Source: Cavia porcellus
Lineage: Eukaryota; Chordata; Mammalia; Rodentia; Caviidae
Assembly (NCBI RefSeq): GCF_034190915.1
Contig: NW_026947502.1
Location: 39,524,785 to 39,588,784 of the forward strand
DNA: 64,000 bases
Reading direction: 5' to 3'
The translations under genes were made by a program, and so were the position numbers. Below are positions 35,596 through 46,659 of this stretch, piece after piece. The notes under the pieces were generated by a model. The model searched no databases, was not told where the DNA came from, and worked only from the letters and a program-made list of their open reading frames with translations. Position 1 is the stretch's first letter; each line of letters opens with the position of its first letter.

Positions 35596-35879
35596 GAATC
35601 TTGTCATTGCGTTGTTTTTTCAGTACTAATTCCTTTATCTTTTCCTTTGTGTTTGACTGATATATCTTTTAGATGTACACATTTCTTTGATGTGTCTGTG
35701 GTGATGGCTTCCCTAAAAAAACATTAAGTATTTTCTCTAATGCTGGTTTAATTGTCATGTGTGAATGAATTTTCTGTTTATCTCCTCAAACATTTTGACT
35801 ATTGTTTGTATTCCTTTACCTGTAACTTCTTCTGTCTTAGGTCTTGTGAGATCAGCTTTTCAAGAATTAACAGTTAAGG

Positions 35880-36620
35880 AAGCCAAGTAGCGCACTGATT
35901 AATCATGGCACTTTCAGGTCCAGTCCTGTTAGCAAACTACAATGCAACCAATCCAACTTCGCTCCACAAAAGGTGAGATCACTGTGCCGTGAATAGCTTG
36001 CATTTCATGCTACTTAAACTTATCAGGGTATCTGTGACCATTTCTTCCTTTGTCCAAGAATGTCACATATGCCCATCTACCACCAAGTCACAGTGACCCC
36101 AGAAATAGCAAACTATGTATCCTTATTTCAAGACTAGCTCAGTCTTAAACAAAAGCTCTTCTCAGAATGATTTCTGATTACAGCACTCCCAAAAATGGCA
36201 GCACTGCTGTGAATGTCTCCTTCAACTCCAGTTTGGTGTGCAGAAGGAGCCACTTTCAAAATGAAACTCCACACTACATTTGCAGCTCACAGACTGTGGA
36301 CCTTTCCTCAGGCAGTACTGCTGGTCAGGTGTTTACAACTGGCTGCTGATTGGCTGTGGGCTTACCTTGTTGGAGGCTGATTGGAGGCAGATCTCTTTAC
36401 CCAGCAGTGAAACTATTCTTCAGACTGCTTCACTTTTTCCTCTGCATTGTCTTTAGTTTCCCTAGTTGGTCAGATTTCTAGCTTTTCTGGTAGCTGTCTC
36501 TTGGTTTCTGGCGCTCTTCTCTTTCTCATTGCCAATTGTCTCAATTCCAGGTCCCAAAGAGGCTGTGATTTGCTGCTAGCATTTACTCTGTCATCAAGAC
36601 CATGGTTTATATTACCTAAT
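35880..36620. other. Unassigned segment between L1 and LTR
   Basis: Moderately GC-richer than the flanks, with 60- to 104-codon frames of no recognisable family. It may be the 5' region of the neighbouring reverse L1 or a separate old element. No termini identified. Confidence 0.35.
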
Positions 36621-36623
36621 TTC

Positions 36624-37607
36624 TGTGGTATGAATCATTGTTCCCCAAAAGCCAATACAGTAGAGTTTGGTCCCAAGCCTGTAGCACTATTAAGAGGTAC
36701 TAGAAGCTTTAAGAGTTGGAGCCTTGTAGGAGGTCCTCTCCTTATGGAACCATGGCCATAAATGGGGTAATTAGGACACCAACTCTTTTCCTTTCCTGCC
36801 TTCTACATCTTCCATATGGTGAGCAGCTTCTTTTACCACATGATCCCACCTTTATGTGTTCCTTGATATGCTGCCTCATTATAGGTCAAAAAGCAAGCAG
36901 CAAGGAGTACAGAATGAATCTGTCACAGGGAATTTTGTTAGATATTAGATAGGATCTCAAAGGATCCAGTGCAGAATCCCAGATACTTTACAGTTGTGGG
37001 GGAGAGAGACATCTCCTGTCTTGGGCCAGTCCTCAAGATGAAAGATCAGCAAATGCACCCACATCCTAAGGACTGATATTCTAAATAGGTTTCTATCATC
37101 TTGAGAAAGCCAGGAGTCATCATCCAACCCCCTATGAAAATAGTCACTGCTCTTTAAGCATGCCCACTTACATGTCACTTTCTTCCCATTTGTCCTTGAT
37201 TTAATCAATTTTACCTGAGCAGTTAATCTTATTGGTTGACCATAGTTCTGCTCCACCTTGAAAGTCCCCAGGTTTTCCCCATTTTGGATCCATCTCACCT
37301 TGTGGTTTTGTTCTGTAAAAGTTCCTAAAAAGACAGAGTCCTTGGCAATCCACTTGGGACTCTTTCTTTCTCTCAGACAGAAGCTTTACTTCTTTCTATA
37401 AATATGTTGTGCTCTTAATCTCCATTATTCCTAAAATTCATTCTTCACTTCTAAAGAACACAAACTTGTACTGGACATCTAGTAGGTTGGGAGTTATGTT
37501 CCTGTATATTAAATCTTCCTAAACTGTGAGATGAAATAAACCTTTATTCATTTTAAATAGATAATCTCATATATTTTGCTATACTAATGGAAATTTGACT
37601 AAAGTAG
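36624..37607 (+). mobile_element. MaLR/MLT-class LTR, split by an insertion
   Basis: The left part begins 'tgtggtatgaatcattgttc' with 'agttggagccttgtaggagg' and 'ggtaattaggacacc', the 5' half of an MST/MLT-type LTR. The right part (37510-37607) has 'aaactgtgagatgaaataaa' and ends 'gactaaagtagt', the 3' end. The ~500 bp between about 36930 and 37450 do not fit and are listed as an insertion. Confidence 0.7.
36930..37450. mobile_element. Candidate insertion within LTR (possible solo LTR)
   Basis: Defined by interruption of the host LTR. Its right side has 'ataaatatgttgtgctctt', reminiscent of an LTR polyadenylation region. A 113-codon reverse frame (36957-37298) lies inside without recognised homology. 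Ends and target duplication not resolved. Confidence 0.4.
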
Positions 37608-37609
37608 TG

Positions 37610-40420
37610 GTCTATCTACTCAGTAATCTTTATATTTAAATCAGAGATCCAAACCAAGACACTTACCCCATTCTATAACAAATCTTCTCTTATTATGAAT
37701 TTATTCTTATACTAATGTCATACACTAATAATAATCTAGTGACATACCTATTAAAACTTAGAAATAAAAGCAATATAAATGAGAAATGTTAAAAATTTAC
37801 CTTTTTGTCTGCTAAAGATACTATGGCACCTTGTGAAAAGATGAAGTACAGTTTCTAATTCTCTGAGATGGCACAATGCTAAGATAAGTCAGGCTGTTTC
37901 TGCCCGAATTCCAATAAGAGGAATTTATATCTTTGACTGCCTTATCCTGAGAAGAGACTGCAGATAAAAGTTCAAGAACAGAGACAACAGGAAAAAAAGT
38001 GGTTAGAAAAATGGATATGAGGGCAGAGAAGAATAGAGCTGTTAGGCCCATGGTGAGTGGAAGTCACTGGATGTCCATAAAGCCAAAAGGTTTGTCACAC
38101 TGGGATAAAGCCACACTCCCAATGCATACCAAAAACCAGGCAACGCAGCCTCTGCAGTTGGGTGTAGAAGGAACAAGGGAGGGAGACTAAATGCTAAGAA
38201 AGACAGCACAGGGGGTTAAGGTGTAAGGGAAAAAGAGAGAGCTGGAACTCCAGAGAAATAAAACTAAACATCTTTGAGATTCACAAGCTCCATTTCTTTA
38301 TCTCTAAAATTTAAGGAGATAGGCTCAATTATATGTCAGGTCTTTTCTGCATTTGGCATTCTACAATTGTATGAAGAACTTGATATTATTAAATCGCAGT
38401 TATTGCCTTTGGCAGTGAGTTGAAGACAGGTTTTAAATCTAAATTATCTGAGTAAAATAAAGTGAGTACTAAAGTTCTCTCCCTGTGGGATAAAAATGGC
38501 TGTGAGTTCAGATCAAGTCTTGGAGTTGGAACATAATAAAATTGGAGATAAAATAGAAGAAAAGTCCAATAGATGTGATCACCCTCCCCAAAAAACTGAG
38601 GAAAAAGATTGAAGCCAGAGGTATGGTTCCTTAGAACACTGCATGTATTTTTCTCTACATTTTCTACTGATAGGGAATCTAGACTTCTATCTAGAGAGCA
38701 GAAAAACTTGCGGGGAGGCCAGAGCCTGAAGGTGTTACAATCATTAGCGGAGATTTATGTATGTCCATGAGGTTACCAGGAAAAATGGGAGGGTTTTGCG
38801 GTCAGTGTCAGCCAACTTGGTTATGAAGGCATATTTTTAACTTTCTCACAAGTGTCAGAGTCTACAAAATTTTCACCAGATCTGTCCAGAATAGCAAAAT
38901 TCTTTCACTGTAACTCATCTTTCTCCTGGAATAGCTAACAGATGGATCCCATTTTCACTTTCTTCAGGGTGACAAGCATCTTCAATGAAAGTATCAAGAA
39001 ATACCTACTCAGAAGTTCTGCTAGAAATATTTAGACAGTAAAGTTCCCCTAAAAACCACAGATTAAAAAAAAATACATTCTAACAACAACAAAGAAACCT
39101 TTGCGTGAGTTGTCATGTCCTTAGTTCCTGCACATGGATAGTTTACCATTAGAACCCAAAGCAACTGTGTAGTAAAATTTGACAGCATGCTGAAACTTTT
39201 GGATTCTCATTATGAGAGCTAAGAGATGATGCTTGCACATTTTCTCCATTTTATTTATTGTATAGTCATAAAGGACATATTTGAAATGCAGATTCTTGTT
39301 TGGTGTTTTTTTCTTTCATGTATTAATAGTTTCTCAAAAGAAAAAAAAAAGTAAAACCGAAAAGTGTTACATATCTTACTTCCTTTCTGGCATGAGATTC
39401 AAAGCTTTTATAGTTAAAAAGTCATCAACTGTTCCTTACTTATGCATGAACTACAAAGCTTCGCATTGTAATTGCTCTGTAATTAAGCTGCAGGGAAAGA
39501 AAAATACCTTCAGTATGGATGAGCTGCTCTGCATGGTTGTAGAGATACACACTGTGCCAGCCAAAATGATGATCAAGCAACATTTGCAAGGCAATGTATA
39601 TTCCCTTTCAGATGGGTTCCTTGCTCTGAAATACCTTTCCTCAAATTTATTCAGAAACAGACAATTATACTTAACTTTCTTATGTGTAGAATTTTTGCAA
39701 TTATTATTTCTGAGCCCATTGGCACTTTCACAAACATGCTCATTTATCAGAGATAATTATGTGTGGTTTTCTCCTTTTAATGAAAAATAAATAATTTGGC
39801 AGTTTTGCTCCAAGTGTTTTTCTATTTCAATGCACTTCATTGTCTGGTGGATATTCTTTATTCTTCTGTGTATTAGTGTACAGACTGAAGGAGCTTTCTT
39901 TAGATCAATTGTGCTGCTTTTCTGCAAGGCACAGATATTCATGCCACACATTCATAAAAGACCATTAAAGGCTGATATTACTTAGTTTCTGTTTATAATG
40001 ATGTAGTTCTTTGTTTATGATTACATAATTTGCTGTAGTGACAAAGCTTCATCAAATTGTGACAAAAGAAATAGAAAGCACTTTTATGCAAATCTCTGGA
40101 CAAGCTTTAATCAGCTAAATGTTTCAACGTATTTCTTTGAATTGATGCAGAAGTCATTTTCCCCATAACAATGTAGAATGAGGAGGTTTATTTCTTTATA
40201 GAAGACAGGATACATGCATGTATGATTAATATTTAAAAGGCCAAAGGTCACGCAAGAGAAATGCATGAACATGAGGCTCCAACTCAATTAATCGTCCCTA
40301 CCATAATCTCCCCGTTAGAACTCGATTCCCTTCAATAAAAACCATTTGTGTTTAGTGTCAATAGGTAAAAGTTGAACTAAAAAAAGAAATGACTTCAGTC
40401 TATTTCTGTCCACACATCAG
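37610..40420. other. Anonymous DNA; AT-rich block 39200-40130 of unique appearance
   Basis: No interspersed repeat recognised over most of it. A 169-codon forward frame (39281-39790) has no motif. An octamer word ATGCAAAT sits at 40086-40093. It could include conserved non-coding sequence, but that cannot be judged from one genome. Confidence 0.35.
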
Positions 40421-40423
40421 GTC

Positions 40424-40634
40424 TGTCCAAAAGAACCTTCTAGGATGATGAAAATACTAGTCTGTATCTCTCTTGTCCAATAGGATAATCATTTATCTTG
40501 TGTGACAGTCAGCACTTGAATTACAGTGAGCGCTACTGAACAAGTAAACTTTTAACATTATTTGACTTTGATATTACTTTAAATTTAAGTAGCCATATGT
40601 GGCTAGTGGGTGCTGTATTGGACAGTATGGCTTT
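40424..40634. mobile_element. Short non-autonomous DNA transposon with terminal inverted repeats
   Basis: The left end 'tctgtccaaaagaacctt' is matched by an inverted right end '...tattggacagt'. Internal 'agtagccatatgtggctagt' and 'cagcacttgaa' match a common mammal-wide MER-type hAT element whose name I do not recall with certainty. About 210 bp and nearly complete. Confidence 0.75.
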
Positions 40635-40639
40635 AGGTT

Positions 40640-42985
40640 AACCAGAAGGGTAAAAGGAGACCTTTTTCCCTACTCAACCTCAACCCAGCTCCCACTTGTG
40701 TACCTGAAGGGGGACACGCATGGTGTGTGGCCTTCCGCGCTGATCTTACAGTTGGACAGAGAAGGAAGGATAGTGCATTTACAAAATTGTATGACTGACA
40801 CAAGCAATATACTGGGAACGACTTTAATCTTTTCCACTCCACTTCCCTGTGAAACACAGGCTTTAATTGGAACTTTTCACTATTACCACATCGCTATACC
40901 ACTGTCTCCATTAGTCTATATCTTTAAATTACACTTTGACTGCAGTTTGCTTACTAAGAGAATAAAATGGGAACCAAGAGTGCTTCCCCACAACGCACTC
41001 TGTATCAAAGACAAAGACTGCATTCAATGCAAACCACACTCAACTTCAAAATCAAATCTTGGTTTAGATGCCTCTTAGGCTTCTCAGAATGACTATTCTA
41101 ATATTACAGAATGCTCCAAAGGCAGCATGATAGAATACTTAATTAAATACCTAATTCCTCTTAACCATATTCTCTTCCCACGTTCCCTATTTGAGAATAT
41201 GCTATGACCATACACTCAGTGCCACAGGCCTAAAGCACGGTTATGCTTCTTCTCCCCATGTATATTTCTACTTCTCATATAAGCAAGTCTTATTGACAGT
41301 ACCTGCAAAACGTTATCCAGCATTGGGCCCTCCCCTCACATCAGCACCTTCCTTTGGTCTTTTGAAATAGGCATTTTTACTCTCTGCATCTATCCTTAAG
41401 GTCTCATTCACTTTCTGTAATTTCTTACCCATCCGTTATGGTGGGCAGACCTAGTGTACACACCCCAGGGCTCTATGGTAAGCCCCGTCTACTTCTCTTA
41501 TCTCTACTTTTTCCCCCATGGAACCTGTTGATAGCTTCACTCACTGTTACTCCTCAAATGCTGTTCTTCTGTCTTAAAATGTTACATTCTTGTAAACAAG
41601 AATCTCTTCCCCATCCTTCCATAGCTCAACCCCTTGCTCTTCACTGATCATTGACACCTCATTTTCTACCTTTGTTTCTTTAATCTTCACCTTAGTCCAT
41701 GCCATTATATAAAATTCTTTCACAATTTGACTTTCTGTATATTTTCTCTTGTATTTTTTCCTACAAAAATGTATCTATGAAATTACATTTTTATACATCC
41801 TAGATATAGCTCTCAACACTTAGAAAAGTATCCAGTATTTAACAGGTGCTCAAAGATTTTTAAGATATTTGTTGAAGAGACTAATAAAATTTGCTCATGT
41901 CATTCATTCAAATACCTACACATAGAGGAAACACAGCTAAATGCAATGACACATTTGCTGTAAAGATACCAGACAGACACATTCAGAAGACACACATACC
42001 ATAAAAGGAAACACACATGTAACTCCTTCCACCTTTTAGAGGTTTCTCCTGTTTTGGTGACAAAGACTATCAATATGGGTAGCGAATTTGTCCATAGTGT
42101 GATTTACATCTGTCTCCTCAGCATCATCTCAAACCAAATCCCTCCTCACCCTTCCCCATACTATCTACCTACTGCTTCCTGCATCCAGCACCTTTCTTTA
42201 CAGTTAAATATTTTCTGTATGTCCCTGGTTTGGAGGGCTTGACTCTTTTCTCTTGTCCAGCTTAACTCCCACTGCCCATTCATGTATTAGAGCAAGATTT
42301 CTTTCTCCATTAAAAGATTTGCTGCTTTTCCTAAGTAGGTCAAATCTTCCTGTTAGAGTATATTACCCAGGTGAATGAATAAATGGGTGAATGAAAGTCA
42401 GCGAGGTTGCTAACTGTTATTGGTCCTCTGCACACAGCTGAGTATTGAATGCTACTTGCTGCTGTGGCATTTCACAATAATTAAGACTCACGTGTAGTTA
42501 CACACAAGTCACATTCTCCAGCTGCCAGGAATGCAGTCAGGGAGATAGAATGAACCAGCAGGTTCCTTGCGCCTTTAATCACCATAATGGTGACAGAGAT
42601 GAAGTTGACATTGCAGAAGTTACCAGCTCGTCTGTTTACCTACTGATATTTACTGTGTTCCCCTGAGACAGGCAATAACATCATTTACTTCAGACAAGAA
42701 AGTTTTGACAATGCACTGAACAGTAAAAGAAAAAGTTCCTGGATAAAATGAAACCAGCACCATGTTCTGGTGAAAGGAAGAGATGAATAGGCTACGTATA
42801 AATGCGAGCTCATCAAACACCCCGAATGAAACTATAGATAATGCCATGGAGCTGTCATGTCATTTTCATGGGTGCATCTTTTAAACATCATGTACAGAAA
42901 GAACATAAATGAGAAGTTATTTGAAATAAGGCACGTATTGAAATGTGAAACTATAGGATTCCTGGAATACAAATTAGCTTAAATA
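40640..42985. other. Anonymous DNA with MIR/L2-like scrap near 41810-41885
   Basis: 'taacaggtgctcaaagattt' followed by 'gatatttgttgaagag' resembles a MIR/L2 tail. The 159-codon forward frame 40599-41078 starts inside the transposon and shows no homology. Confidence 0.4.
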
Positions 42986-42991
42986 GGTACA

Positions 42992-43335
42992 TGTCTCAGT
43001 TACTTTTTACTTGTCGCTGAGACAAAATACCTGATGTCCAAAGTTGGGAAAGAAAAGGTTTATTTCTTACAGTTCTTGGAGGTTTCAGTCCACTCAGTTG
43101 GCTCCAGGGCAGGGTGACCTGGTGGGGCCCAGAGTTCATGACGGCTGCAAACAACAAGGCAGAAACAGGCAAAAGAGAGAGACACACCTTCTTCCTGACA
43201 TTACTTTGTATGCTGTTTCCAGCCCTAGGTGGGTGTAGCACTGATCCCATCAATCCAAGTGCTAGATAATGAGCCAATCACAAATGCATAATGCAAACGC
43301 ATGAGGCCTGGGGGCCACCAACATAAACCATGGCA
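42992..43335 (-). mobile_element. MaLR LTR, 344 bp, TG...CA termini, reverse strand
   Basis: The plus strand begins TGTCTCAGTTAC and ends ACCATGGCA. The reverse strand therefore runs TGCCATGG...GTAACTGAGACA, an LTR with canonical TG...CA ends. Internal 'caaaatacctgatgtcc', 'aaaggtttatttcttacag' and 'ggaggtttcagtccac' are typical of this LTR class in reverse. It is the downstream (3') LTR of the reverse-oriented element whose internal region lies to the right. Confidence 0.8.
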
Positions 43336-43610
43336 TTCCACCTCTGGCCACCAGGACTCATGTTCATCTTTTATACAAAAGACATTTAGTCCATCTCCAG
43401 GTCAAGGCTGGTTGTAGCTGAGCCTCCTCCCCATCAGCCGTGGCCTGCGATGGCCCTGGGTGGGGCGCTGGAACCCAGAAGAACCACAGGAAGGGCACCC
43501 AAGGGAAGAGGTGGGGGCAAGGCACGGTGCTGGGCACAGTGACAAAGAGCTGCCCTTCGCTGCCAGCCAGGGGTGAGGACACCATGAAGCCGTCACCCTG
43601 CTACCCACCA

Positions 43611-43624
43611 CCAGCAGGTGGCAG
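43611..43624 (+). promoter_or_regulatory. CTCF-core-like motif in the MPC2 retrocopy
   Basis: CCAGCAGGTGGCAG matches the commonly cited CTCF core CCASYAGRKGGCRS at every position. It lies just upstream of the lost start codon of the retrocopy. Sequence match only; no evidence of occupancy. Confidence 0.5.
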
Positions 43625-44172
43625 AGTTGTCAGCCGCTGGTGTCCAGGGCCTGGGGGCCTTGCACCACTGGCTCCTCGATAGAGTGGAGATGATGCTGCT
43701 GAAGAAACTGAGGCCACTGTCCAACCACCCGGCAGGTCCCAGAACAGTATTTTTCTGGGCTCCAATGATGAAATGGAGCTTGACATGTGCTGGGTTGGCA
43801 GACATAGCCAGACCTGCAGAGAAGCTCAGCCCTGCACTGCACTGTTCTGATGGCTACAGGATTTGGCCAAGATACTTGTAATTATACCAAAAAATTGGAG
43901 TCTGTTTGCTGTTAATTTTTTGTGGGAGCCACAGGAGCCTCTCAGCTCTTTTGTATTTGGAGATATAATATAACCAAGAACTAAAAGCTAAAGCAGTCAA
44001 CTGAGAGTTCCTGATCACCTGAACAGTCTAATGATGGACATAACCATCGGTACCTAGCTTGTTATTTGATTGCTGAAAAGCGACCCTAACTGGGAAAATA
44101 TTTCAAAGGCAACACAAAAAGCCAGCTGTGCTTGGTTCCACAAGAAATATAAAGCAAACTTTTATTAAGACT

Positions 44173-44196
44173 AAAAAAAAAAAAAAAAAAAAAAAA
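44173..44196 (+). repeat. A24 tail of the MPC2 retrocopy
   Basis: Homopolymer marking the 3' end of the retrotransposed mRNA. MaLR sequence resumes directly after it. Confidence 0.95.
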
Positions 44197-45644
44197 GAGT
44201 TGCCAAAGTCTTAACAGTTTCAGTATTGTTGAAAAGGCCAAGTCCCAAGTCTCCACCAAGATCTATGGCAAACCCTTAACTGTAACCCCCTGTACAAATG
44301 AAACAAGGTTAAAGATTTCTGAAATGCAAAGGCACAATATAAACATTACCATTCTAAAAGTTACCAGGAGGGGAATACAAAGCATTGGAAACAAAGCAAG
44401 TCCAACATCAAACAGAGTGAATGTTAAGTCCTAGAGTTTCATTTTCAGCATTTGAAGCAATTTGTTGCAAGCCCCAAAAGGCTTGGGTAATTCTACCCCT
44501 GTGGCACTTCCAGGGATTTCAGCTACTGTGTTTCTCTTAAACTCTCTCTGCTCACTTTTTGCAGCTTTCCTTGGATCATCCATATTCCTGGCTTTCCCAA
44601 ACTTCTGGGGTCTCCCCTGCACCTTTGACTTCACACTTACATCTTTACATATTGCCCCCTCGGGCACACTGCTTGGCCTCCCAGGCCCTTTATAATTGGA
44701 ATGGAAGCCTTTTTACCCTCAGACTTTGCATTTTCCTTGTACCTAAAATCAGTGCCATGTGAATGCTGTCAATGTTTGCTAACAGCTGGAGCAATAGCCA
44801 GGCTTCTCTCTCTCTTGGCTATAGGGATCAATTGCCTGGATCATTGGGTTCTATGAACCTGATTGTGAAGAAAAGCTTATTTATGTTGCTGCCATTCTGG
44901 AACCTCATATGGCTTCCACCATTCAGGAACCTCATGTGGGATCCATTGTCATTCTGGAGCATAGTGCTCTGCAGCTTTCTCCTCTGAGCAAATTCGTTCA
45001 CTTTCAGTTTTGAGGCTACAAAGGGTGGAGACCCGTTGCTTCCTGGGATACCCTGTGGCCATCTTTCTTATCTCTGTTTCTTCTCAGCAATGAAAGTCTC
45101 AGTTCTACCTTTATAATCCACAGCATTACTGGAGTATTCCTTCTGGCCAAACACACAGCTTTGTAAATTATCCTGCTGGACTCTTTACTCTTGATTTGCA
45201 ATATAAAGCTGGCTAAAAGCCCCCAGCAATAGCCATGCCACAGCCCCAACATTTGACTGCCTTGAAATTTCCTTTGCCAGATTAATCAGTCCATTGCCCT
45301 TAGTCTTGATCTCAGGCAAAGTCTCTGGGCATGAGCGAAATGCAGACAAACTTTCTGCCAAGCCATAACACACATCGTGGAGAGTGCAACACCAATCCAG
45401 CCCTTCTTCCCAGTAGAAACCTCACATGCCTGGTCTTTACCATCAGGCTTTCTATCAGCCTTTTGGTCTCCTGAGCTCTGATCAAAATCTCCTGTGCAGA
45501 ACAGCCTAAGCTGCTCCAGCTCTATGCATCTAGGCAACATGTCCAAACCTTTCTAAACTCTGCCCACGAGCCCTTTCCAAAGCCTCTCAAAAAACATGGC
45601 CAGGTATAGTCACAGCAATGACCCCACTCCTTGGTACCAAATTT

Positions 45645-45665
45645 TGTCTTAGTTACCATAACAGT
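45645..45665 (-). mobile_element. Residual edge of the upstream MaLR LTR
   Basis: TGTCTTAGTTAC at 45645-45656 repeats the LTR terminal word at 42992-43003 (TGTCTCAGTTAC) with one mismatch. Similarity ends at once afterwards, so the 5' LTR is almost entirely missing. Confidence 0.6.
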
Positions 45666-45669
45666 ATGT

Positions 45670-46230
45670 AATCACTAATTCAACAAGCATGTATATTTTG
45701 AGAAACTGACTTTCTGATCATTGAGGAATTCAGGGCAATTCATTAAACAAATCTTTCTGGTTTCCATTCTAGTTCCATGTACAAGTTCTTGGAGAATTTG
45801 TCATGAGAGACAATACTAACAATATCCATGGTGTTCAAAGGGTTTGTTTGCTCTCAGACTTATCAGTTCATTAATCATACAAGACCTTGTGCGCTTAAAT
45901 GGCAAAATGTATATGTTCCCAAGGTAAATTGATCCAAGGTAAAATAGCCACAGTTCCTGTCCTGAAACACAAGAAGATCAAGTACTATGTGATACACACT
46001 GACTCAGTTTATGTGTTATCTGTTCTTAACTCACTATGACTGAATGCAACCCACATCCATAAAGGATTAATTTCTACTTCTTCATGAGTTTTGCATGTAA
46101 ACTGTTCTTTAATGAGGACCCTACTATCAGTTCTATAGTTAAATGGCCACTTGTCCATTCAGCAGTACCTCTCACTCAAATACAACTGTGACTTCAGCCC
46201 TGCATATACCAGTTATTAGCGGTTCCTCAG
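45670..46230. other. Anonymous DNA
   Basis: Nothing recognised. Confidence 0.4.
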
Positions 46231-46234
46231 AAAA

Positions 46235-46650
46235 CTGACATACACTGAGCACCTTCTGAGTTAGGTACTTTGGTGTATTTTTCAAACAGAAACAAACTAC
46301 AATGCTGAAAATGATACCAAGCATAAAAATGAAGCATGCCATATATCCTAAGAAATGCTGGAAGTTAAGGGATCAGGCATGTATTACTCACCAGATAACC
46401 TCTTTTCAATCACAAAATGCTAATTCCAAACTTAGTTTCACAAGTTCTAGCCTGAATTTTAATGTCTGGCCATTTCAAATTGTGCATCCTTCATTTGCGA
46501 AACAATTTATTTCATTCTTCTCTACCCTAGAAGATGTTTTATGGATTTAATAAATATATATTGCACACTGTCCTCCATTTACGTACGTAAGAGCATAAAG
46601 ATCATCTCTGTTCTCAAGAATTTGGTAATTAAATACAGAGTTGTGAGTAG
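46235..46650 (+). repeat. L2-like LINE scraps
   Basis: 'acactgagcaccttctgagt' then 'taggtacttt' (46245) and 'gatcatctctgttctcaaga' (46600) follow the L2 end order, separated by unrelated text. Low similarity. Confidence 0.4.
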
Positions 46651-46659
46651 GTTCTTACA

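Larger units (their letters stand above)
33400..35870 (-). mobile_element. Older L1 LINE ORF2 body, reverse strand
   Basis: Reverse-strand landmarks run in the expected order from the ORF2 C-terminus (33470-33700), through reverse-transcriptase text (33720-34160), to the linker/endonuclease side (34560-35540; e.g. 'gtgcatatatatttacaagt' and 'gttatatcttccagttgat' near 35241). The jump at about 33710 suggests loss of several hundred bases between C-terminus and RT. Every frame has many stops. It includes a 46-base T run and a perfect hairpin. Confidence 0.85.
43395..44196 (+). pseudogene. MPC2: Processed pseudogene of MPC2 (mitochondrial pyruvate carrier 2)
   Basis: The parent protein is a small inner-membrane subunit that pairs with MPC1 to import pyruvate into mitochondria. 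Here the 43627-43875 frame carries recognisable MPC2 blocks, including LRPLSNHPAGPRTVFFWAP, MKWSLTCAGLADIARPAEKLS and, in shifted frames downstream, IPKNWSLFAVNF-like, GASQLF.IWRYN and a Lys-Ala-Lys-Ala end before TGA at 44002. No introns interrupt it, and an A24 tract (44173-44196) follows a 3'UTR-like stretch, so it is a retrocopy. It is dead: the expected start is TTG (43627), and by my reading there are small deletions near 43846, 43867 and 43877, one lost T near 43920 and a ~5-base insertion near 43972. The 5' edge is approximate. It sits inside the reverse MaLR internal region, so it is younger than that element. Confidence 0.93.
43336..45644 (-). mobile_element. MaLR (ERVL-related) internal region, reverse strand
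   Basis: At 45621-45644 the reverse strand reads TTGGTACCAAGGAGTGGGGTC right after the LTR end word, the start of a MaLR internal region including the primer-binding area. It runs leftward to the LTR at 42992-43335. Removing the MPC2 insertion leaves roughly 1.5 kb, a normal MaLR internal length. MaLR internals lack functional retroviral genes. The open stretches here (e.g. reverse 45286-45546, 45016-45252, 44431-44667) are short and broken. Confidence 0.8.

Noticed and set aside
39281..39790. 169-codon forward frame
   Set aside because: No domain, signal or homology, and the region is AT-rich with scattered Lys/Phe/Leu codons. Length alone is not enough in a 64 kb window.
43618..43881. Possible functional short MPC2-like gene
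   Set aside because: The start codon is lost, the frame ends early after indels, and a poly-A tail without introns shows a retrocopy.
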